Source: Marinospirillum alkaliphilum DSM 21637
Lineage (GTDB): Bacteria; Pseudomonadota; Gammaproteobacteria; Pseudomonadales; Halomonadaceae
NCBI RefSeq assembly: GCF_900119735.1
Contig: NZ_FPJW01000009.1
Location: 97,550-161,549 of the forward strand
Direction of reading: 5' to 3'
Length of the DNA stretch: 64,000 nucleotides
A program made the translations under genes and the position numbers. How positions within the stretch are numbered: position 1 is the first letter of the stretch; each line of letters begins with the position of its first letter. Shown in pieces: positions 29,794 through 38,493 of this stretch. The notes under the pieces were generated by a model, which ran no database searches, had not been told where the DNA came from, and was given only the letters and a program-made list of their open reading frames with translations.

Positions 29794-30786
29794 GTGGCTG
29801 TGTTGCGGATCGGCCCTTACACTATCAGCAAGCCTTTGGTGCTGGCACCCATGGCCGGTGTCACAGATGCTCCTTTCCGGGCACTGTGCCGCAGCTTTGG
29901 TGCTGGTTTGACTGTGGCTGAAATGCTGACCAGTGATCAGTCGTTATGGCACACCAACAAGTCCCGCCTGCGCCTGCCTCATGCCGACGAACCAGAACCA
30001 CGCATGATCCAGATTGCTGGCGGTGATCCACAGATGTTGGCGGATGCAGCCAGGGCCAATGTTGCCATGGGTGCACAAATCATTGACATCAACATGGGTT
30101 GCCCGGCAAAAAAAGTGCTAAAAAAGGCGGCTGGATCAGCACTATTGCGGGATGAAAAGCTGGTCGCCGAAATTTTAGCCGCTGTGGTGCAGGCCGTTGA
30201 AGTGCCAGTCACCTTAAAAATCCGTACAGGTTGGTCAGCAAACTGCAAAAATGCTGTTACAATTGGCCGGATTGCTGAACAGGAAGGGATACAAGCCCTT
30301 ACAATTCATGGGCGAACCCGTGAAGACAAGTTCAGTGGTCAAGCGGAGTACGACACCTTGGCTGAGGTGCGTCAGGCGTTAAACATACCCGTTATTGCCA
30401 ATGGTGATATCGACTCACCGCAAAAGGCCAAACAGGTATTGGATTACACTGGTGCTGCTGCCGTTATGATAGGTCGGGCAGCTCAGGGGAGACCCTGGAT
30501 TTTCCGGCAGATCGACCACTGGTTAGCCCAGCAGCAAGAGCTACCAGATCTGACGCCGCTTGAGCTGCATCAGGTGATCAGCAAGCATTTGCAAGGCCTG
30601 TATGCCACCTACGGTGAATTCATGGGCATACGTGTGGCACGTAAACATTTCGGTTGGTACCTCAACCAGGCGGACATGAAAGAATGGCGAACCCGCTTTA
30701 ACGCCATCGAAACAGCCACAGGACAGCAGCAGCTGCTTAACCGGATTTTTCTGCAGGAAGCAGAACAACACGCCAGGACGGCTTAA
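29794..30786 (+). CDS. dusB: tRNA-dihydrouridine synthase B
   Basis: A 330-aa FMN-dependent TIM-barrel enzyme that reduces uridine in the tRNA D-loop. It shows [18 protein letters not shown] near residue 18, [18 protein letters not shown] with the catalytic Cys, [20 protein letters not shown] and IANGDIDSP, then the C-terminal helical domain. The start is GTG 29794, with GTG 29800 two codons later also possible. dusB-fis is the classical arrangement and both genes are present here. Confidence 0.95.
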   Translation: MAVLRIGPYTISKPLVLAPMAGVTDAPFRALCRSFGAGLTVAEMLTSDQSLWHTNKSRLRLPHADEPEPRMIQIAGGDPQMLADAARANVAMGAQIIDINMGCPAKKVLKKAAGSALLRDEKLVAEILAAVVQAVEVPVTLKIRTGWSANCKNAVTIGRIAEQEGIQALTIHGRTREDKFSGQAEYDTLAEVRQALNIPVIANGDIDSPQKAKQVLDYTGAAAVMIGRAAQGRPWIFRQIDHWLAQQQELPDLTPLELHQVISKHLQGLYATYGEFMGIRVARKHFGWYLNQADMKEWRTRFNAIETATGQQQLLNRIFLQEAEQHARTA

Positions 30787-30808
30787 CCCTTTTATCAGAT
30801 TGAACACC

Positions 30809-31078
30809 GTGACTGAAACAAGAAAAGCTACCCTGCACAAATCGGAACAGGATCGCCCTCTGCGCGAAAGCGTCAACCGGGCACTGGATAACTACTTTGC
30901 CCAACTGGAAGGACAGCCGGTCAACAATCTGTACGATCTGGTTTTATCTGAGGTCGAAGCGCCATTGCTGGAAGCGGTGATGCGTTACACCGAGAACAAC
31001 CAGACCCGTGCATCCAGCTTGCTGGGCCTGAACCGTGGCACGCTGCGCAAAAAATTGAAGCAATACGACCTGATCTGA
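30809..31078 (+). CDS. fis: Nucleoid-associated DNA-binding protein Fis
   Basis: An 89-aa growth-phase regulator that bends DNA and stimulates stable-RNA promoters. The C-terminal helix-turn-helix [26 protein letters not shown] is fully conserved, as is [13 protein letters not shown] use the GTG at 30809 (V/MTETRK); TTG 30800 would add three codons and neither has an obvious ribosome site. It follows dusB by 22 bases and precedes purH by 28 bases, as in pseudomonads. Confidence 0.94.
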   Translation: MTETRKATLHKSEQDRPLRESVNRALDNYFAQLEGQPVNNLYDLVLSEVEAPLLEAVMRYTENNQTRASSLLGLNRGTLRKKLKQYDLI

Positions 31079-31106
31079 GTCTGTCTTTAGGAGCAGAACC
31101 TGGCTT

Positions 31107-32681
31107 ATGACTAACACGACCACCCTCCCTATCCGCCGCGCCCTGCTGAGCGTATCTGACAAAACCGGTATCATTGACCTGGCCCGCGGCCTCAGTGAGC
31201 GCGGTGTTGAACTGCTGTCCACTGGCGGAACCTTCAAACTGCTGAAAGATGCCGGACTGCCAGTGAAAGAAGTTTCCGAGCACACCGGCTTTCCGGAAAT
31301 GATGGATGGTCGAGTCAAAACCCTGCATCCGAAAATCCATGGCGGCATCCTGGGTCGTCGCGGCCAGGATGATGCCATCATGGCTGAGCACGGCATCGAT
31401 CCGATTGATCTGGTGGTGGTGAATCTTTACCCCTTCCAACAAACCATTGCCCGTGATGACTGTACGCTGGAAATGGCCATCGAAAATATTGATATCGGTG
31501 GTCCAACCATGGTGCGCAGTTGTGCCAAAAACCACGCCTACACTACCATTCTGGTGAATACTGCCGACTACGACCGAATCCTGGCCGAACTGGATGCCGG
31601 TGGCGTCACCCTGTCCACACGCTTTGATCTGGCAGTAAAAGCCTTTGAACACACTGCCGCTTATGACGGTGCCATTGCCAACTATCTCGGCCGGCGGGTT
31701 GAAGGTGGCAGTGAAGACTTCCCGCGCACGTTCAACAGCCAGTTCATCAAACGTCAGGACATGCGTTACGGCGAAAACCCTCACCAGAAGGCAGCCTTCT
31801 ATGCCGAAGCCAATCCAACGGAAGCCTGCGTGGCAACTGCCAGGGTACTGCAAGGCAAGGAGCTGTCCTACAACAACGTGGCAGACACCGATGCTGCCTT
31901 TGAATGCGTGAAAGCCTTCAGCGAACCCGCCTGCGTGATTGTGAAACATGCCAATCCCTGTGGTGTGGCTGTTGCTGAAGACATCCACAAGGCTTATGAC
32001 CTGGCCTTCAAAACCGATCCCACCAGCGCCTTTGGTGGCATCATTGCCTTCAACCGTCGACTGGATGCCCTGACCGCACGCACCATTGTTGATCGCCAGT
32101 TTGCTGAAGTGATCATTGCTCCCGGTGTGGATGCTTCCGCTCAGGAAATCATTGCCAGCAAGAAAAACCTGCGCCTGCTGGATGCCAGTAATTTCTGGCC
32201 CGGCGAACGTGATCTGGGACTGGATTTTAAACGTGTCACCGGCGGCCTGCTGGTACAGGACCGGGACCTTGGGGTAGTCGGTCGGGAAGACCTGAAAGTG
32301 GTGACTGATCGCGCGCCGACTGAACAGGAACTGCAAGACCTGGCCTTTGCCTGGAAGGTTGCCAAATACGTGAAGTCCAACGCCATTGTTTATGCCAAAA
32401 ACGGCATGACCATTGGTGTGGGTGCCGGACAGATGAGCCGTGTTTATTCAGCAAAAATTGCCGGCATCAAGGCCGCTGATGAAAACCTGGAAGTGAAGGG
32501 TTCAGTCATGGCGTCTGACGCCTTCTTCCCTTTCCGGGATGGCATCGATGCAGCAGCTGCTGCAGGTATCACAGCGGTCATTCAGCCCGGTGGCTCCATG
32601 CGCGATGAAGAAGTGATCCAGGCTGCCAACGAAGCAGGCATCGCCATGGTGTTTACCGGGATGCGTCACTTCCGTCACTAA
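31107..32681 (+). CDS. purH: Bifunctional AICAR transformylase / IMP cyclohydrolase
   Basis: A 524-aa enzyme for the last two steps of IMP synthesis. The N-terminal MGS-like cyclohydrolase domain has [43 protein letters not shown] and VNLYPF. The C-terminal transformylase domain has [28 protein letters not shown] and [10 protein letters not shown], with the catalytic Lys-His pair. purD, which often follows, is absent; a terminator and a gene on the opposite strand come next. Confidence 0.97.
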   Translation: MTNTTTLPIRRALLSVSDKTGIIDLARGLSERGVELLSTGGTFKLLKDAGLPVKEVSEHTGFPEMMDGRVKTLHPKIHGGILGRRGQDDAIMAEHGIDPIDLVVVNLYPFQQTIARDDCTLEMAIENIDIGGPTMVRSCAKNHAYTTILVNTADYDRILAELDAGGVTLSTRFDLAVKAFEHTAAYDGAIANYLGRRVEGGSEDFPRTFNSQFIKRQDMRYGENPHQKAAFYAEANPTEACVATARVLQGKELSYNNVADTDAAFECVKAFSEPACVIVKHANPCGVAVAEDIHKAYDLAFKTDPTSAFGGIIAFNRRLDALTARTIVDRQFAEVIIAPGVDASAQEIIASKKNLRLLDASNFWPGERDLGLDFKRVTGGLLVQDRDLGVVGREDLKVVTDRAPTEQELQDLAFAWKVAKYVKSNAIVYAKNGMTIGVGAGQMSRVYSAKIAGIKAADENLEVKGSVMASDAFFPFRDGIDAAAAAGITAVIQPGGSMRDEEVIQAANEAGIAMVFTGMRHFRH

Positions 32682-32712
32682 GCTTTAAGCTGTCATTTGC
32701 ACCCTGCTTCTC

Positions 32713-32740
32713 AGGCCATCCTTATTGGATGGCCTTTTTT
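32713..32740 (+). terminator. Rho-independent terminator after purH
   Basis: AGGCCATCC (32713-32721) pairs perfectly with GGATGGCCT (32727-32735) around TTATT, followed by TTTTTT. Confidence 0.92.
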
Positions 32741-32778
32741 ATGCACAGCTGGTTTTCAACACCCGGATTGCCCAGCTA

Positions 32779-33003
32779 TCAAGCCGCCAGACCATCACGA
32801 CGGAGCAACTGTGCTTTTTTGGCGCGAATACGATCCCAGATCTTTTCATGGAAGTGATAAGCCACGGTATTCACCGCTGGTTCAATCATCGCCACCAGAC
32901 TGCTGACCAGAATATCACCCGAGATCAACCAGACCACCACAAAGGCAACGGTAAAGTGGGTTACGGCAAAACTGCCTGTCTTTAACATGATCGGATACCT
33001 CAT
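32779..33003 (-). CDS. DUF2061-family small membrane protein
   Basis: A 74-aa protein with two hydrophobic segments (FAVTHFTVAFVVVWLISG and ILVSSLVAMIEPAVNTVAY) and the family signature EPAVNTVAYHFHEKIWDRI near the C-terminus. The function of DUF2061 proteins is not established. The start is either ATG 33003 (MRYPIMLKTGS) or ATG 32988 (MLKTGS, the usual family beginning). A Fur-like palindrome lies 19 bases upstream of the first start, suggesting iron or other metal control. It is convergent with purH, whose terminator separates them. Confidence 0.8.
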   Translation of the reverse strand: MRYPIMLKTGSFAVTHFTVAFVVVWLISGDILVSSLVAMIEPAVNTVAYHFHEKIWDRIRAKKAQLLRRDGLAA

Positions 33004-33021
33004 TCACTGGCTTTAAGTGAA

Positions 33022-33036
33022 TGATAATCCTTATCA
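33022..33036. promoter_or_regulatory. Fur-box-like palindrome
   Basis: TGATAAT-C-CTTATCA, matching the 7-1-7 Fur consensus TGATAAT-N-ATTATCA at 14 of 15 positions; ATGATAA/TTATCAT arms extend the symmetry by one base on each side. It lies just upstream of the DUF2061 gene in an AT-rich stretch. Confidence 0.65.
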
Positions 33037-33077
33037 TCAATAATAAAAATCAAATAAAACTAAGCATTCGATAGCTG

Positions 33078-33107
33078 AAAAAAATAACCCCCGCTTAAAG
33101 CGGGGGT
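33078..33107 (-). terminator. Rho-independent terminator for the outer-membrane barrel gene
   Basis: On the minus strand ACCCCCGC and GCGGGGGT form an eight-pair GC stem around TTTAA, followed by a T-rich run (A-run at 33078-33084 on the plus strand). It is 33 bases past the stop of the leftward gene. Confidence 0.9.
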
Positions 33108-33139
33108 CCAGGGATTGTTATCACGGAAAAGTTCAGACC

Positions 33140-33919
33140 TTAGAAGCCAGCCCTGACATAGGCTCCAAAATAAGGACCTTTGAGCCTCAGATCACCATAG
33201 GTGTCATCCAGATCATCCAGCTTCAGGGCAAAACTGCGATACCCTGCCACCAGACCCGGTTTGACCAAGGGTAAACCATCGTACTCATAACGCAGGTCAG
33301 CACTGATATCCGTCAACTGATTACCACTGTAACTGATGGTGTTGAGGCTGGCACCAACTGACAGGTCATAAGGCAGCCCGATGCGGCCAGCCAGATACCC
33401 CATGGGGACAAGTGCGGACAAATCGACAGATTCACTTTTAGCTGATGCCACCTCACTGACACTGAACGCCCCATCAAACCTTCTCAGAGTGGCACCCAAC
33501 TCCAGGCGAAGGTCCAGAAGTGGCATCACTGATGTCACACCATCCAGAAAGCGGTAGTAGGCTGTAATGTCGGTATGAGAAAGATCAACGCTGGAAGCCA
33601 CCTCGCCGGTAAAGGTCTGCCCCATAAAAGTAACGTTCCGGTTTTTTCTGCCGGAAAAATCCAGTGAGGTCTGACTGATCCGCAGGTTGGGCCAGAGGGG
33701 TACCGGATGATCCAGCTGCAGGTAATACTGATTGGAAGACTCACGTGACAACCCCAGATCACCGACACTCAGCTCCGGATCACTGCTCTGCCCTTGAATA
33801 TCACCGGAAGGACTGGCACTCCAGACATTGGCACCCACTGTGACATTCAACTCCACAGCTTGAACAGAAGCTGTTGACAAGGCCAGCAGACCGGCTGCGA
33901 GAACTCGATATTGATTCAT
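33140..33919 (-). CDS. Outer-membrane beta-barrel protein, TIGR04219-like
   Basis: A 259-aa exported protein with a clear signal peptide (VLAAGLLALSTASVQA). The mature part alternates hydrophobic and polar residues in short strands, with motifs such as VTVGANVWSASPSGDI, SNQYYLQLDHPVPLWPNLRI, ITAYYRFLD and LDLRLELGAT. It ends in a strand terminating with Phe (FGAYVRAGF), as in barrels recognised by BAM. This layout resembles the TIGR04219 family; no substrate is known. GGAG lies seven bases before the ATG. It may be the last gene of a leftward folE-folX-small membrane protein-barrel run. Confidence 0.78.
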   Translation of the reverse strand: MNQYRVLAAGLLALSTASVQAVELNVTVGANVWSASPSGDIQGQSSDPELSVGDLGLSRESSNQYYLQLDHPVPLWPNLRISQTSLDFSGRKNRNVTFMGQTFTGEVASSVDLSHTDITAYYRFLDGVTSVMPLLDLRLELGATLRRFDGAFSVSEVASAKSESVDLSALVPMGYLAGRIGLPYDLSVGASLNTISYSGNQLTDISADLRYEYDGLPLVKPGLVAGYRSFALKLDDLDDTYGDLRLKGPYFGAYVRAGF

Positions 33920-33953
33920 TGATTTGCTCCAACAAAGCTTTTAAAGCCGCTGT

Positions 33954-34205
33954 TCAACCCAGGTACAACAGGGCAAAAAGCACCAGCAGCACACCATTCA
34001 GCGCCAGGGATGCATAAACAAACAGCATACCGGTATAACGCTCAGGTTCACGCAAGATGGCACGACGGGCAAAAGCCGCAGCCACCAGCGAGGGCAGGAT
34101 CAACCAGGGGCCATAGGTTGCAAAAAGAACTCCGGCCATTGCCAGCAGTAGCGCCAGAATGGCCAGATTGTGGTTCATGCGGTGTTTTTTTTCAGTTTCA
34201 GTCAT
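33954..34205 (-). CDS. Small inner-membrane protein, unknown function
   Basis: An 83-aa protein not recognised as a known family. It has a charged N-terminus, a long hydrophobic region (LAILALLLAMAGVLFATYGPW then ILPSLVAAAFA, probably two helices), a short basic/acidic loop (RRAILREPERYTG) and a final helix (LFVYASLALNGVLLVLFALL). It starts 22 bases after folX on the same strand and is followed 34 bases later by the barrel gene, so cotranscription is likely. Two starts are possible, ATG 34205 or ATG 34178, with no clear ribosome site. Confidence 0.7.
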   Translation of the reverse strand: MTETEKKHRMNHNLAILALLLAMAGVLFATYGPWLILPSLVAAAFARRAILREPERYTGMLFVYASLALNGVLLVLFALLYLG

Positions 34206-34227
34206 GATTACAGCGCTTCTGTCAGGT

Positions 34228-34602
34228 TCAACGTCTGGCGCTCAGAGTAACAGAAACCGAGTCAGAAAAGCGCAGTGCATGAGGTTTATCGACCTCCACT
34301 TCAGCAGACAGAACCTGCTCATGCTCCATGATCAGCTCCAGCAGCTCGCGGGTCAGCCGCTCCAGCAAGGCAAAGCGCCCCTCTTCCACATGAGCAATGA
34401 TTTTTTTGGTGATGGTGCGGTAATTCAGTGCTTCTTCAATGCGGTTAAACTGTACGGCCCGATCGGCGGCATAACGAATCACTGCATTCACCACGATATC
34501 CTGCCGATTCTGAATCTCGTCTTCCTTGATGCCAATAAAGGTACGCAGGCGCAGGTTCTTGATGCGAATGGTTGCCAGCGCATAGGGGTCATTATGTGGC
34601 AT
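34228..34602 (-). CDS. folX: Dihydroneopterin triphosphate 2'-epimerase
   Basis: A 124-aa FolB-fold protein. The stretches [65 protein letters not shown] and [14 protein letters not shown] follow E. coli FolX closely, including the epimerase-type [11 protein letters not shown], so I call it FolX rather than the aldolase FolB. ATG 34600-34602 is chosen because AGGAAG sits eight bases upstream; the GTG three codons earlier would have the ribosome site too close. Gene order folE-folX suggests a tetrahydromonapterin branch of pterin synthesis. Confidence 0.93.
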   Translation of the reverse strand: MPHNDPYALATIRIKNLRLRTFIGIKEDEIQNRQDIVVNAVIRYAADRAVQFNRIEEALNYRTITKKIIAHVEEGRFALLERLTRELLELIMEHEQVLSAEVEVDKPHALRFSDSVSVTLSARR

Positions 34603-34619
34603 GTTACACACTTCCTGTT

Positions 34620-35225
34620 TTAATCCAGTAATTTAAGAAATTCCTGACGGGTGTTCTGTGACTCGCGTAGTTGACCCAGCATGACTGAGGTACGCATGGA
34701 TGAGTTCTGCTTTTCCACGCCGCGCATCATCATGCACATATGACGTGCTTCAACAATCACACCAACGCCAGCAGCACCCGTCACTTCCTGAACGGCCTCG
34801 GCAATCTGGCGGGTCAGCTGCTCCTGAATCTGGAAACGGCGGGCGAACATGTCCACAATCCGGGCAAATTTGGACAAACCCAGTACCTTGCCTTGTGGCA
34901 GGTAGCCGATATGGCATTTACCGATAAAAGGCAGCAGGTGATGTTCACACATGGAGTAAAGCTCTATATCTTTTACAATCACCAGTTCATCCGTATCCGA
35001 GCTGAATACGGCGCCATTCACCAGGCCAGTCAGATCCTGATGGTAGCCCTGGGTCAAAAATGCCATGGCTTTTGCTGCACGCTTGGGCGTATCTTTTAAC
35101 CCTTCACGCGCCGGGTCTTCGCCCAGCAGGCTGAGAATCGATTTATAGTGAGACTCCAGCGCATCAAGCGGTAATTCTGGCTGATCATCCGTTGTGTTTT
35201 GTTGCATTTGCATCAGGGCATTCAT
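34620..35225 (-). CDS. folE: GTP cyclohydrolase I
   Basis: A 201-aa enzyme converting GTP to dihydroneopterin triphosphate. Zinc and active-site residues are visible in [22 protein letters not shown] and in [19 protein letters not shown], with [18 protein letters not shown] between them. The start at ATG 35223-35225 has GAGGTG seven bases upstream; the upstream GTG lies inside that ribosome site and is rejected. The first gene of the folE-folX run, divergent from the exported-protein gene at 35471. Confidence 0.96.
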   Translation of the reverse strand: MNALMQMQQNTTDDQPELPLDALESHYKSILSLLGEDPAREGLKDTPKRAAKAMAFLTQGYHQDLTGLVNGAVFSSDTDELVIVKDIELYSMCEHHLLPFIGKCHIGYLPQGKVLGLSKFARIVDMFARRFQIQEQLTRQIAEAVQEVTGAAGVGVIVEARHMCMMMRGVEKQNSSMRTSVMLGQLRESQNTRQEFLKLLD

Positions 35226-35418
35226 CTCTATTTGCACCTCGGCTTTCAGCTTTCAAACAATTCATGTATAAGAAATGTACATGCCTACTGCTGAAAAAAC
35301 CAGTTTTTTGTCCGAGTAAATCACTAAGGAATAATATCAGAAACACTTATCCATGTATCAAGGAACGATAAGCAAGACTCATGCGTCAAACTGGCATCAA
35401 TAACCACGGAAAAGAGTC

Positions 35419-35427
35419 TGTTATACT
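35419..35427 (+). promoter_or_regulatory. Extended -10 promoter element
   Basis: TGTTATACT is an extended -10 (TG-N-TATACT, with TATACT at 35422-35427), 44 bases before the ATG at 35471. No -35 match is visible, which extended -10 promoters can tolerate. Confidence 0.45.
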
Positions 35428-35470
35428 GGCCGGGTTGTTTCTCTCACCCAGAACCGGGATCAGCCATACC

Positions 35471-35968
35471 ATGAAAAAACTGTTTGCTACCCTCACCCTG
35501 ATGAGCTGCTCTTTTGGACTCCTGGCACAAGAAACCTTGCCACTTCAGTCCGGCCAACTGCTGGACAGCAACCCCGTCAGCAAGGTAGTGCTGCAGGAAG
35601 GCCAGAGCAAAACCAACGTCTGGTTTGCCGTGGAAACCCATCGGGTTGAAGGTTCTTCCAACCACAAACTCAGCAACTGCACTCTATCCACTGATCTGGC
35701 ACTCGAAAATGGTCGCCTGAATCTGCAGACCCGTCAAATGCGCTGCATCAGCACTGAAGGCGAGATCTTCACCGACAAGGCCATTCAAGCCGAGTTAACC
35801 GCCAGCACCAGTGAGATCTGCACTTCCTCCGGTGGCAGCAAGTGCTCGGAAGTCACCCTGCAGGCCGGTCAGAACTATGTCTTTGAAGTACGCAAAGACA
35901 CCAACCTGATCGCAGAATACAACCCATCACGCGAAGTAAACCGCATTCGCATGGAACAAGGCTTCTGA
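35471..35968 (+). CDS. Small exported protein with four cysteines, unknown function
   Basis: A 165-aa protein with a signal peptide (MKKLFATLTLMSCSFGLLAQ). The mature part is beta-rich, with four cysteines (NCTLS, MRCIS, EICTS, SKCSE) that could make two disulfides in the periplasm. The frame opens 30 codons earlier, but only ATG 35471 gives a signal peptide. No known family is recognised. It is convergent with the MltC-like gene (15 bases apart) and divergent from folE, with a candidate extended -10 upstream. Confidence 0.75.
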   Translation: MKKLFATLTLMSCSFGLLAQETLPLQSGQLLDSNPVSKVVLQEGQSKTNVWFAVETHRVEGSSNHKLSNCTLSTDLALENGRLNLQTRQMRCISTEGEIFTDKAIQAELTASTSEICTSSGGSKCSEVTLQAGQNYVFEVRKDTNLIAEYNPSREVNRIRMEQGF

Positions 35969-35983
35969 GAAGCCCGCCTTGAC

Positions 35984-37477
35984 TCAACGAGCAGAGGCCA
36001 GGGCACGATAACGCTGCTGAGCCTCTGTCACCTTCTTGATATAACCTCTTGCCTCTGCACTGGGGTGATTCCTGTGCAGGCGGTCATAAACCTGTTGTGG
36101 TGTCAGCTGGTTAATCACATTAATGGCCTGACGCCGATCCGAGTGAAAGGTTCTCAACACGTTTCCAGCCCCGCCATTGTAGCCAGAAATGATGGCGTAC
36201 TCTTTTGACAGGGGATGACGAATATCTTTCAGGTATATATCGCGAAGAATGGTGATGTAAGCCGTACCGGTATCAATGTTATTGGCAGGATTAAACAAGT
36301 AGTTGCGGGTTGGCTGATCATTACGCTTCTTGATGCGCTCGAATACATCACGCCCGGCAGTGGAAGGCACTATCTGCATTAAACCATAAGCCGGAATGTG
36401 GCTGGTGGCATAGGGGTTAAAGTGGCTTTCGGTTTCCATGATGGCATAGATCAGCGTTTCATCCACGTTATAACGCCGACTGGCATCCCGCACCAGATGT
36501 TCATACTGGTGACCACGCACCTCTGTATGGTTGGCAATCAGCGGAATCTCCACACGATAAACCACATGCCCATTACGCTGCAGCTGCTGAACTTCGTTAT
36601 TCACCAGATGATCAGCAAAACGATTGGCCCGCCACTCCCAGCGCACCGGCTGTCCTTCATGATCCAATACCTGACCTGCCAGCAGTGCCGGACCTGAATA
36701 ACTGATGGATTTGTCACTGTAAATTTCGGGATTGTCGGCATCATAGGGTGTCAGAAGGGTTGTCACGATGGCTTCCTTCAGGCGCTGACGCGGATTTTCC
36801 TGATCCACCGTTTCAACAATAATGACACCCTGATCAAAGTCCATTTCACCACGACTTTGATAAGAATCGGTGTACTTCACAAACTGGTGCGCTGATGCAG
36901 CAGTAACAGCGGTACTACCCCACCGCTGACGAACCTGTTGCTGCAGTTGCCCAACCTGCTCGCGATACTCTTTTACTTCCTGCTCCAAACGAGCAATGGT
37001 TTCACGCTGATCTTGCAAGTCTTCAGCCAGGTTGGGGTAACGATCCAACCAGGTCGCATGCTCTGGTGGCACTGCTTCCTGCTGCCGTGCCGCCACTGCC
37101 GCAGTGGTGGCTGCTGCAGCCGGTGCTGCAGATCGGGTAGCAGGTGCAGTTGAAGGAGGAGGAGCAAGGCTTTCAACGTCCAGTTCAGTGTCGTCACCCA
37201 GGGGCACCCCCTGCTGAGGGTTGGCTGGCCGTACCTGCACCCGGGTTTCACCCTGAGGTGGCGGGGGTTGCTGCTGCTGTCGGGGCGCAGGTACTGGAGT
37301 TGGCCGAGGTTGGGCCTGGGTACGTGGCACAGGTGGTGGTGGTGTAGCAGAGGCACCAACACTGACATGGCTGGATGTGCCATGGTTGATACCCCCCTGG
37401 CATCCTGCCAGCAGTAAACTCATCAACAACACAAAACCTGGGCGGGCAGGCCAAGTACAACGTCTAGTTAAATGCAT
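35984..37477 (-). CDS. MltC-like membrane-bound lytic murein transglycosylase with long proline-rich linker
   Basis: A 497-aa lipoprotein (lipobox LLAGC, Cys26). Residues ~40-135 are a low-complexity Pro/Gln/Ala linker and 145-185 a short coiled coil. Then comes an MltC N-terminal domain (DUF3393: HQFVKYTDSYQSRGEMDFD, IIVETVD, EWRANRFADHLV) and a C-terminal SLT domain. The catalytic Glu is in AIMETESHFNPYATSH, with YGLMQIVPSTAGRDVF and ISGYNGGAGNVLRTF. It cleaves peptidoglycan glycan strands to 1,6-anhydro products. E. coli MltC is ~360 aa, so the added linker and coiled coil explain the extra length and may let it span further from the outer membrane. A TATAAT -10 is present on the minus strand at 37510-37515. 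Confidence 0.88.
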   Translation of the reverse strand: MHLTRRCTWPARPGFVLLMSLLLAGCQGGINHGTSSHVSVGASATPPPPVPRTQAQPRPTPVPAPRQQQQPPPPQGETRVQVRPANPQQGVPLGDDTELDVESLAPPPSTAPATRSAAPAAAATTAAVAARQQEAVPPEHATWLDRYPNLAEDLQDQRETIARLEQEVKEYREQVGQLQQQVRQRWGSTAVTAASAHQFVKYTDSYQSRGEMDFDQGVIIVETVDQENPRQRLKEAIVTTLLTPYDADNPEIYSDKSISYSGPALLAGQVLDHEGQPVRWEWRANRFADHLVNNEVQQLQRNGHVVYRVEIPLIANHTEVRGHQYEHLVRDASRRYNVDETLIYAIMETESHFNPYATSHIPAYGLMQIVPSTAGRDVFERIKKRNDQPTRNYLFNPANNIDTGTAYITILRDIYLKDIRHPLSKEYAIISGYNGGAGNVLRTFHSDRRQAINVINQLTPQQVYDRLHRNHPSAEARGYIKKVTEAQQRYRALASAR

Positions 37478-37551
37478 TGTTTTCCCTGTGCTTGAACAAG
37501 AACTGCTCGATTATAAACGAAAGATTGTCTCACATCAGTCATTGGCACTGC

Positions 37552-37580
37552 GTGACAGCATTGTTTTGTCTCTCTATAAT
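37552..37580 (+). promoter_or_regulatory. Sigma-70 promoter for the hypothetical gene at 37660
   Basis: GTGACA at 37552-37557 (5 of 6), 17-base spacer, perfect TATAAT at 37575-37580. The implied start near 37587 leaves a ~73-base leader. Confidence 0.65.
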
Positions 37581-37659
37581 CACGGTACAGTCAGAAAAAA
37601 GATCCGACACTCCACCCTGCTGCTCATCACCCTGATGACGCCTCAAAAGGAATACCGGC

Positions 37660-38196
37660 ATGGTACTGCCATCGGTTGACACAACCCAGAGCCAATGGCC
37701 CCGCAAACAGGGTGGGACAGACACGTCCGCAAAAAAGCGTAGTGAACCTTCGGTTGAACACACAGGATCGACCAAAACTCTCACCAACCCGGATGACAAC
37801 CTTGCCTCCACTGGTGCCACTGGCAAAAATCAGCTGCAGGCCCTGCCTGAAGAAACCTTTGACCTGAATGATGACGAGGCATCAAGCACCCCTGATTTCA
37901 AGGTTGAACTGACCGGCAAAACCCTGGAAATTGAGCAGGCAGAAACACCAGTGCTTGCTGTAGAAGCACCTGTTTACCCCGAAGAAGCCCGGCATGGTCG
38001 CAAACGCCCGGTGCTGCCCTTCACCTTTGCTTTTGGCATTCGCCGCCCGATGGCTGTTGCCGTCATGATGCGAAACCCCATTCTCGGTGCTGATGCACCG
38101 GAAAGCCGTAATCAGGCCATTCAAGACACGCTGGATCTTGCTGCCACCAATCGACTGCCTTACCTGAAGGGTGCTCAGCTCAATCTGGTCGCCTGA
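37660..38196 (+). CDS. Hypothetical soluble protein
   Basis: A 178-aa protein not recognised. The first ~110 residues are polar and probably disordered (Thr, Asp, Glu and Ser rich). The last ~65 are more ordered and conserved-looking (RKRPVLPFTFAFGIRRPMAVAVMMRNPILG through LDLAATNRLPYLKGAQL). No signal peptide or transmembrane helix is seen. AAAGGA precedes the ATG at a normal distance and a good promoter lies upstream, so it is likely expressed on its own. It is followed directly by a MITE-like repeat. Confidence 0.65.
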   Translation: MVLPSVDTTQSQWPRKQGGTDTSAKKRSEPSVEHTGSTKTLTNPDDNLASTGATGKNQLQALPEETFDLNDDEASSTPDFKVELTGKTLEIEQAETPVLAVEAPVYPEEARHGRKRPVLPFTFAFGIRRPMAVAVMMRNPILGADAPESRNQAIQDTLDLAATNRLPYLKGAQLNLVA

Positions 38197-38202
38197 TACC
38201 CT

Positions 38203-38343
38203 GGAAGCATCTGATTAACTATTACGCTTGCCCATACTGCGTTGAAATTGATCTCAAATGCTCATTTACTTCGTGTAAACTCCGCTTATTCAATCAATTT
38301 CGCCTTGTCTTGCCTACGCTCATCACGCTGACCAAAAGCTTCC
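38203..38343. repeat. MITE-like inverted-repeat element, copy 1 (degenerate)
   Basis: A ~141-base non-coding segment that aligns along its length with the reverse complement of 40343-40484. Shared blocks include GCTCATTTAC, GTAAACTCCGCTT and CAATTTCGCCTTG. The left end GGAAGCATCTGATTAACTA matches the terminal inverted repeat; the right end, finishing AAAAGCTTCC, is degenerate. It carries no ORF. The element sits between the hypothetical gene and the first acyl-CoA dehydrogenase. Confidence 0.8.
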
Positions 38344-38418
38344 TTGTCAATAGCTTCCGCCAAAAACCTGTAATTAATTCCTGCTGCCACTTGACACCTC
38401 TGCAAGCATGACTTAACT

Positions 38419-38436
38419 TTCAAACATACGTTTGAA
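38419..38436. promoter_or_regulatory. PsrA-type operator upstream of acyl-CoA dehydrogenase
   Basis: TTCAAAC-ATAC-GTTTGAA, a perfect 7-4-7 palindrome containing the (G/C)AAAC-N2-4-GTTT(G/C) consensus of the fatty-acid-responsive repressor PsrA of pseudomonads. It lies 58 bases before the start at 38494, where a promoter-proximal repressor site is expected. Confidence 0.7.
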
Positions 38437-38493
38437 CTCTGGATCAGAGACCAAAACAAACACAACAACCCGCTGAACAAGCCCGAGGTCACC

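Noticed and set aside
30921..32336. 471-codon minus-strand frame over purH and the end of fis
   Set aside because: Antisense shadow of a strongly conserved gene, with no recognisable domain.
35263..35283. CATGTA/TACATG inverted repeat in the folE upstream region as an operator
   Set aside because: Arms are only six bases with a nine-base gap in AT-rich DNA, close to chance expectation.
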